DNA of 9,308 nucleotides from Bacteroidetes bacterium GWA2_30_7 (GTDB lineage: Bacteria; Bacteroidota; Bacteroidia; Bacteroidales; GWF2-33-38): assembly GCA_001768155.1 (NCBI GenBank), contig MENC01000033.1:4685-13992 (forward strand), given 5' to 3'. The position numbers and the translations under genes are program-made. How positions within the stretch are numbered: the stretch's first letter is position 1; every line of letters begins with the position of its first letter. The notes beneath the pieces were generated by a model. The model was given only the letters and a program-made list of their open reading frames with translations, made no database searches and had not been told where the DNA came from. Of the stretch, positions 5,203 to 9,308 are shown piece after piece.

Positions 5203-6126
5203 TTATAACAAATTGGTTAATTCGCCCGAAAGCCAATCAGAATATAGTTTTGAACCATTATCATTTAAGTGATTTTCATCAATATAATTCTTGTGGTTTT
5301 TAAAAATTTCTTTAGGTGGAATTAATACAATTCCATATTTTTTGTAAATCTCAATTTCGGTCGGTGCAGAAATTGGATAAGAAAAAGAAGGAATATAATA
5401 GAAACAAAGTTTAATGTTTTGTTTTTCACATAGATTGAAAATTTCTTGATAATATTTTTCAGGGAATTTCAGTTCTAAATTGTGCCAATAATTTTCAGTT
5501 GTTTTTATTTGTTTAAATATTAATGTGCTGGAATCTGCAATAATTGAGCTGTTTGCATATCCAAAGTTGCTTGAATCATAATTGTAAATATTATTGGTTT
5601 TCAGAATTTTACTTCTTAATAAATCGTATCTACTAACAATTGCTTTATATAAATCGCTGAAATAGTCTTTATTAAATATCAAAGGTTCGTTTAATATTTC
5701 TTTATTATTAGCTAAAAAAGGAAAAATCGGATGACTATAATTATTTTCAAATTCACGAACCTCTATAAGTATAATTTTGGGCTTTTTGTTTTCGATTAAA
5801 TCGGTTAAAAAAGTTAAGTATAAATTATTGCCAAATCTGCAATATCCAAAATTTACACAATTTTCATTAAAGCCTGTTTGCTTTAAAGTATCTTCAATTT
5901 GCTTGTCATTAACAGCATGTAGAGTTTCTGAACTTCCAAAAAAGGCAATGTCTATAGGTTTTTTGTTTTCAAATATTCTGCTGTAAATCCAGGCACCATG
6001 ATTATAACAATCATCTTTAATATAATGGTATGCAAAATTACGGTCGTAATTGTTTGAAAATAAAACAATAACAAATATAAGAATTGGCAAAAGAAAAATT
6101 AATATTTTAAGTAATAATTTGTTCAT
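5203..6126 (-). CDS. Membrane-anchored SGNH-type protein (AlgJ/DltD-like partner of MBOAT)
   Basis: This 307-residue protein has one N-terminal hydrophobic segment (about residues 4-24), then a domain facing the periplasm. The SGNH fold signatures are present: FFGSSE at 62-67, with the nucleophile Ser65 or Ser66 in the GDS position; VNFGYCRFGN at 91-100, the Gly/Asn oxyanion region; and DENH at 283-286, giving the Asp283-His286 pair, followed by LNDNGSKLYSDWL as is typical of the family's last block. Such proteins work next to MBOAT acyltransferases, taking or delivering the acyl group onto a secreted or cell-surface polymer. The start codon lies 3 bp after the MBOAT stop, so the two are almost certainly co-transcribed and translationally coupled. 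The glycan or polymer acylated cannot be deduced here. Confidence 0.85.
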   Translation of the reverse strand: MNKLLLKILIFLLPILIFVIVLFSNNYDRNFAYHYIKDDCYNHGAWIYSRIFENKKPIDIAFFGSSETLHAVNDKQIEDTLKQTGFNENCVNFGYCRFGNNLYLTFLTDLIENKKPKIILIEVREFENNYSHPIFPFLANNKEILNEPLIFNKDYFSDLYKAIVSRYDLLRSKILKTNNIYNYDSSNFGYANSSIIADSSTLIFKQIKTTENYWHNLELKFPEKYYQEIFNLCEKQNIKLCFYYIPSFSYPISAPTEIEIYKKYGIVLIPPKEIFKNHKNYIDENHLNDNGSKLYSDWLSGELTNLL

Positions 6127-6129
6127 TTA

Positions 6130-7566
6130 TCAGAATTGAAAATATATAAATTGTGGTGCATTTTGAAATTGACCAAATATGAAAATCCATACTATTAATA
6201 CATAATATATTACGTATCTTGTCGGTTTTGAAAACGTTTCAAAAAATATAGATGCGTTCGTTTTTCTTGATTTATAATCAATTATAAAAAGAACTAAGAT
6301 TGCAACAATTCCAGAAAAAAACTCTGCATAAGTCGAAAATTTATTAATTGTACATTCGTTAATCGAATATTTATTATTATTATCTGAAATAAAAATTCTA
6401 TTTAATATTGAAAATGAGTCTGCCAGACTTTTTGCTCTAAAAAAAATCCATGCTATCAATACTATTAATATTGTGATTATGTGATTAATATATTTTGGAA
6501 ATAGAAATTTTAATTTTGTAAATTTTGATTCTATAAAGTATCCGAATCCATGTATAAATCCCCAAATTATAAATGTAAAATTTGCTCCGTGCCAGAAACC
6601 TGAAACAGTAAATGTAATAATTATATTAAAGAAATTTCGTTTTTTAGAAACTCTGTTTCCACCTAACGTAATATACAAATAATCTTTAAACCATGTTGAT
6701 AGTGAAATATGCCAACGTTGCCAAAATTCTTTTATCGAACTTGAAAAATAAGGTGTTTTAAAATTTGTCATAAGCTCAAAACCAAATAGTTTGGCTGTTC
6801 CTATTGCAATGTCTGAGTAACCAGAAAAGTCGCAATAAATTTGTATTGCAAAATAAATTGTAGCGATAATTAATGATAATCTGTCAAATTCTGAAGGATT
6901 GTTATACACTGATTCTACTGTAATTGCAAGAATGTCGGCAATTGCAATTTTTTTAAACAGTCCCCATAATATAAGACGAAGACCATTAACCGAATTACTA
7001 TAATCGAAGTTTCTTTTTATAAAAAACTGTGGAAGTAAATTTTCTGCCCTTTCGATTGGTCCTGCAACTAGTTGAGGGAAAAAACTTACAAACGAAAAAA
7101 ATGAAATAATATCTTTTGTTGGTTTTATTTTATTACGGTAAATATCAATGGTATAACTCAGCGACTGGAATGTATAAAAGCTTATTCCTACAGGTAAAAT
7201 AATAGATAATGTATTCGTATTAATTGGTAAACTTAATGTGCTTAAAAGAGTATTAAGTGAATCGATAAAAAAATTGAAATACTTAAAAAATCCCAGTAAT
7301 CCCAAATTAGAAACAATTCCTATTGTTAAGAAAATCTTTCGGTCAGAAATTTTTTTACTTGAATTAATTAATAACCCTAATGTATAATCTATAAATGTAC
7401 TAATAAATATAAGCGATAAAAATCTCCAGTCCCACCAACCATAAAAAAAGTAGCTTGAAATTAATAAAAGTAAATTTTGCAGCTTTAGGTTGGTTTTGAA
7501 AATTTTCCAATAAAGAAAATAGACGATGAACAGAAAAATAAGAAAAGCTGTAGAATTAAAAGCCAT
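6130..7566 (-). CDS. MBOAT-family membrane-bound O-acyltransferase (AlgI/DltB-like)
   Basis: This 478-residue polytopic inner-membrane protein, with roughly ten hydrophobic segments, is expected to move an acyl (often acetyl) group across the membrane for O-acylation of an extracytoplasmic polymer. Family landmarks are present in order: YGWWDWRFL (42-50), PVGISFYTFQSLSYTIDIYR (125-144), FFPQLVAGPIERAE (162-175), YCDFSGYSDIAIG (244-256) and EFWQRWHISLSTWFKDYLYI (280-299) with His286. The invariant catalytic His326 lies in SGFWHGANFTF, and the C-terminus ends FIYFQF, as is usual for AlgI-like proteins. Length is typical. The SGNH gene follows after 3 bp and forms the expected partner. The gene is divergent from pruA, with a 108-bp shared upstream region. 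No convincing promoter for this direction was found there. Confidence 0.95.
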   Translation of the reverse strand: MAFNSTAFLIFLFIVYFLYWKIFKTNLKLQNLLLLISSYFFYGWWDWRFLSLIFISTFIDYTLGLLINSSKKISDRKIFLTIGIVSNLGLLGFFKYFNFFIDSLNTLLSTLSLPINTNTLSIILPVGISFYTFQSLSYTIDIYRNKIKPTKDIISFFSFVSFFPQLVAGPIERAENLLPQFFIKRNFDYSNSVNGLRLILWGLFKKIAIADILAITVESVYNNPSEFDRLSLIIATIYFAIQIYCDFSGYSDIAIGTAKLFGFELMTNFKTPYFSSSIKEFWQRWHISLSTWFKDYLYITLGGNRVSKKRNFFNIIITFTVSGFWHGANFTFIIWGFIHGFGYFIESKFTKLKFLFPKYINHIITILIVLIAWIFFRAKSLADSFSILNRIFISDNNNKYSINECTINKFSTYAEFFSGIVAILVLFIIDYKSRKTNASIFFETFSKPTRYVIYYVLIVWIFIFGQFQNAPQFIYFQF

Positions 7567-7617
7567 TATGCAATTTTAAATATTTTTAATAATTTTCATC
7601 GAAATTATGTTGCAAAA

Positions 7618-7649
7618 TTTGTATAAAAATAAATATTTATTTAAATTTG
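7618..7649 (+). promoter_or_regulatory. Bacteroidota-type promoter for pruA
   Basis: TTTG at 7618-7621, a 20-base spacer, and TAAATTTG at 7642-7649 match both consensus elements (TTTG and TAnnTTTG) exactly. Transcription would begin near 7654, leaving a leader of about 20 nt before the ATG at 7675. Confidence 0.7.
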
Positions 7650-7674
7650 GTCTTAATAAAAATAATAATTAAAT

Positions 7675-9308
7675 ATGAATAACTCAATATATAACTTTCC
7701 AAGACCTGTAAATGAACCTGTTAAAGAATATGGTCCAGGAACGGGCGAAAGATGTGCATTATTAGCAGAAATCGAAAATTTACGAAATAATACTACCGAT
7801 ATTCCTATAATTATCGGAGGTAAAGAGATTAGAACCAATAAAGTTGGTACTGTTGTAATGCCACACGACCATCAACATGTAGTTGCAACATATCACAAAG
7901 CAACCGAGCACGAAGTAAATTTGGCAATTGAAAATGCGTTAAAAGCTCATAAAGAATGGGAGAATACATCGTGGGTCGAACGAGCTTCAATTTCGTTAAA
8001 AGCTGCTGAACTAATTTCCGGTAAATACCGAAACGTATTAAATGCTGCAACCATGCTTGGACAAAGCAAAAACGTGTATCAAGCTGAAATTGATGCAGTT
8101 TGCGAAACAATAGACTTTTTAAGATTTAATACCTATAATATTTCTCAAATTTATAACTTACAACCAGCTAGTTCTCAGGGAGTAATAAATCGAATTGAAT
8201 ATCGTCCTTTAGAGGGTTTTATTTATGCAATTTCACCATTTAATTTTACCTCTGTTGGTGCAAATTTGTGTATGGCTCCAGTACTTATGGGAAATACAAT
8301 TGTTTGGAAACCGGCAACTACTTCGTTATTGTCGAGTTATATTTTAATGAAAATTTTTATGGAAGCCGGTTTACCAGCCGGAGTTATAAACTTTATTCCA
8401 GGTCAAGGCGATTTAATTTCAGATATTGTGTTGGCTCACAAAGATTTTGCGGGCTTACATTTTACAGGTTCAACAGATACTTTTATTAATTTCTGGAAAA
8501 AAATATCTGAAAATATTTCACATTATAAATCTTACCCAAAAATTGTTGGAGAAACAGGTGGGAAGGACTTTATTTTTGTTCATAAATCAGCTTTAGTTTC
8601 TGAGGTTGCAACTGCACTTGTTAGAGGAGCATTTGAGTATCAGGGGCAAAAATGTTCTGCCGCTTCGAGAAGTTATATATCACAATCTTTATGGGCAAAT
8701 ATAAAATCCAAAATGCTTAAAATGATTGAGCAGATTAAAATTGGCAATGTTGATAATTTTGAAAATTTTATGAATGCCGTAATCGACGAAAAAGCTTATG
8801 GGCGAATTATGAACTATATAAATTTTGCAAAAGAATCTTCTGATGCAGAAATTATTTGTGGCGGAAATGGCAATAAATCAGTTGGATACTTTATTGAACC
8901 AACTGTAATTGTAACTAAAAATCCGCATTTTAAAACGTTAGAAGAAGAAATATTTGGACCTGTTTTAACAATTTATATTTACGAAGATTCAAAATTTGAA
9001 GAAACACTTGAACTTTGCGATAATACATCGCCTTATGCACTTACCGGAGCTGTTTTTGCTCAAGATAGAACTGCTTTAAATCATGCATGCAGAGTGTTAA
9101 AATATTCAGCAGGGAACTTTTATTTAAACGATAAACCGACAGGAGCTGTTGTTGGTCAGCAACCTTTTGGAGGTTCAAGAGCTTCGGGAACAAACGATAA
9201 AGCCGGAAGTTATTTGAATTTAATGCGTTGGACATCACCACGAACAATAAAAGAAACTTTATCTCCACCGACAGATTTTAAATATCCATTTATGATTGAG
9301 GGAGCATG
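7675..9308 (+). CDS. pruA: L-glutamate gamma-semialdehyde (1-pyrroline-5-carboxylate) dehydrogenase, cut in its last codon
   Basis: The protein oxidises glutamate semialdehyde/pyrroline-5-carboxylate to glutamate with NAD+, the last step of proline catabolism and of ornithine use via the semialdehyde. There are 544 complete codons, and the window ends on the first two bases (TG) of the next. Relatives are about 540 residues, so a TGA stop is likely there and the protein is essentially whole. Aldehyde dehydrogenase landmarks are SPFNFT (187-192), NTIVWKPA with Lys212 contacting NAD, FTGS (263-266), the general-base Glu293 in GETGGKD, and the nucleophile Cys327 in YQGQKCSAASR. Later come EEIFGPVL and QPFGGSRASGTNDKAG. 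The sequence is the stand-alone, eukaryote-like P5CDH type, with no proline dehydrogenase domain fused. It starts at ATG 7675, just downstream of a consensus promoter, and is divergent from the MBOAT gene. Confidence 0.95.
   Translation, partial: MNNSIYNFPRPVNEPVKEYGPGTGERCALLAEIENLRNNTTDIPIIIGGKEIRTNKVGTVVMPHDHQHVVATYHKATEHEVNLAIENALKAHKEWENTSWVERASISLKAAELISGKYRNVLNAATMLGQSKNVYQAEIDAVCETIDFLRFNTYNISQIYNLQPASSQGVINRIEYRPLEGFIYAISPFNFTSVGANLCMAPVLMGNTIVWKPATTSLLSSYILMKIFMEAGLPAGVINFIPGQGDLISDIVLAHKDFAGLHFTGSTDTFINFWKKISENISHYKSYPKIVGETGGKDFIFVHKSALVSEVATALVRGAFEYQGQKCSAASRSYISQSLWANIKSKMLKMIEQIKIGNVDNFENFMNAVIDEKAYGRIMNYINFAKESSDAEIICGGNGNKSVGYFIEPTVIVTKNPHFKTLEEEIFGPVLTIYIYEDSKFEETLELCDNTSPYALTGAVFAQDRTALNHACRVLKYSAGNFYLNDKPTGAVVGQQPFGGSRASGTNDKAGSYLNLMRWTSPRTIKETLSPPTDFKYPFMIEGA

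Noticed and set aside
4886..5236. Minus-strand open frame of 116 codons
   Set aside because: It lies antisense to the end of the radical SAM gene and the barrel remnant, and it overlaps the SGNH gene end. Its product is a low-complexity Phe/Ile-rich sequence with no recognisable motif.
5777..5986. Plus-strand open frame inside the SGNH gene
   Set aside because: It is a shadow of the SGNH coding sequence on the other strand, with no family resemblance.
7571..7616. Promoter for the MBOAT gene on the minus strand
   Set aside because: The best -7 candidates carry mismatches and either lie too close to the start codon or lack a correctly spaced -33 element.
7653..8110. Minus-strand open frames overlapping the start of pruA
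   Set aside because: They are antisense to a clear aldehyde dehydrogenase reading frame and show no motifs.
8268..8489. Plus-strand open frame in another phase within pruA
   Set aside because: It is out of frame with the catalytic motifs of PruA and has an implausible Tyr/Arg/Phe-rich composition.
9041..9268. Minus-strand open frame within pruA
   Set aside because: It is antisense to the conserved C-terminal part of PruA and has no motif.
2258..9308. A dedicated arginine-to-glutamate pathway formed by the ureohydrolase and PruA
   Set aside because: The two genes are over 4 kb apart with unrelated genes between them and separate promoters, and the ornithine aminotransferase needed to link them is not in the window.

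Overview
The window is AT-rich (about 30% G+C by eye) and looks like a chromosomal segment of a Bacteroidota species. Three things point there. A divergent member of the Bacteroidota-restricted IPExxxVDY family is present. Upstream sites match the Bacteroidota promoter form TTTG-N20-TAnnTTTG. There is also a degraded C-terminus of a Bacteroidota-type outer-membrane beta-barrel protein. Start codons lack obvious Shine-Dalgarno sequences and follow A/T-rich leaders, as is usual in this phylum.

Layout. Positions 1-414 (minus) hold the N-terminal 138 codons of a GatE-like (archaeal-type) amidotransferase subunit, cut by the window edge. A 288-bp gap with a pair of palindromic repeats separates it from corA (minus, 703-1653). 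Divergent from corA are the IPExxxVDY-like gene (1756-2178) and an arginase/agmatinase-family hydrolase (2258-3292), both on plus. Next comes a 399-bp intergenic stretch (3293-3691) packed with repeats: a 229-bp nested palindrome with imperfect terminal inverted repeats, flanked by 19-bp direct repeats, then degenerate REP-like units and an inverted heptad tract. A radical SAM enzyme of uncharacterised function follows (3692-4975). Behind it lies an orphan C-terminal fragment of an outer-membrane protein (4976-5197). On the minus strand, an SGNH-type protein (5203-6126) and an MBOAT acyltransferase (6130-7566) form a tight two-gene operon. The last gene is a nearly complete pruA (plus, 7675 to the window end), with a textbook Bacteroidota promoter.

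How the genes work together. The only firm functional unit is the MBOAT-SGNH pair, expected to O-acylate a cell-surface or secreted polymer. The ureohydrolase and PruA both belong to arginine/ornithine/proline breakdown in a broad sense, but they are far apart and under separate promoters, so a joint pathway is only a possibility. corA is a housekeeping divalent-cation channel. No defence, phage or integrase module is visible. The most unusual items are the archaeal-type GatE in a bacterial context, the MITE-like palindrome family, and the radical SAM protein with extra cysteines ahead of its cluster motif.
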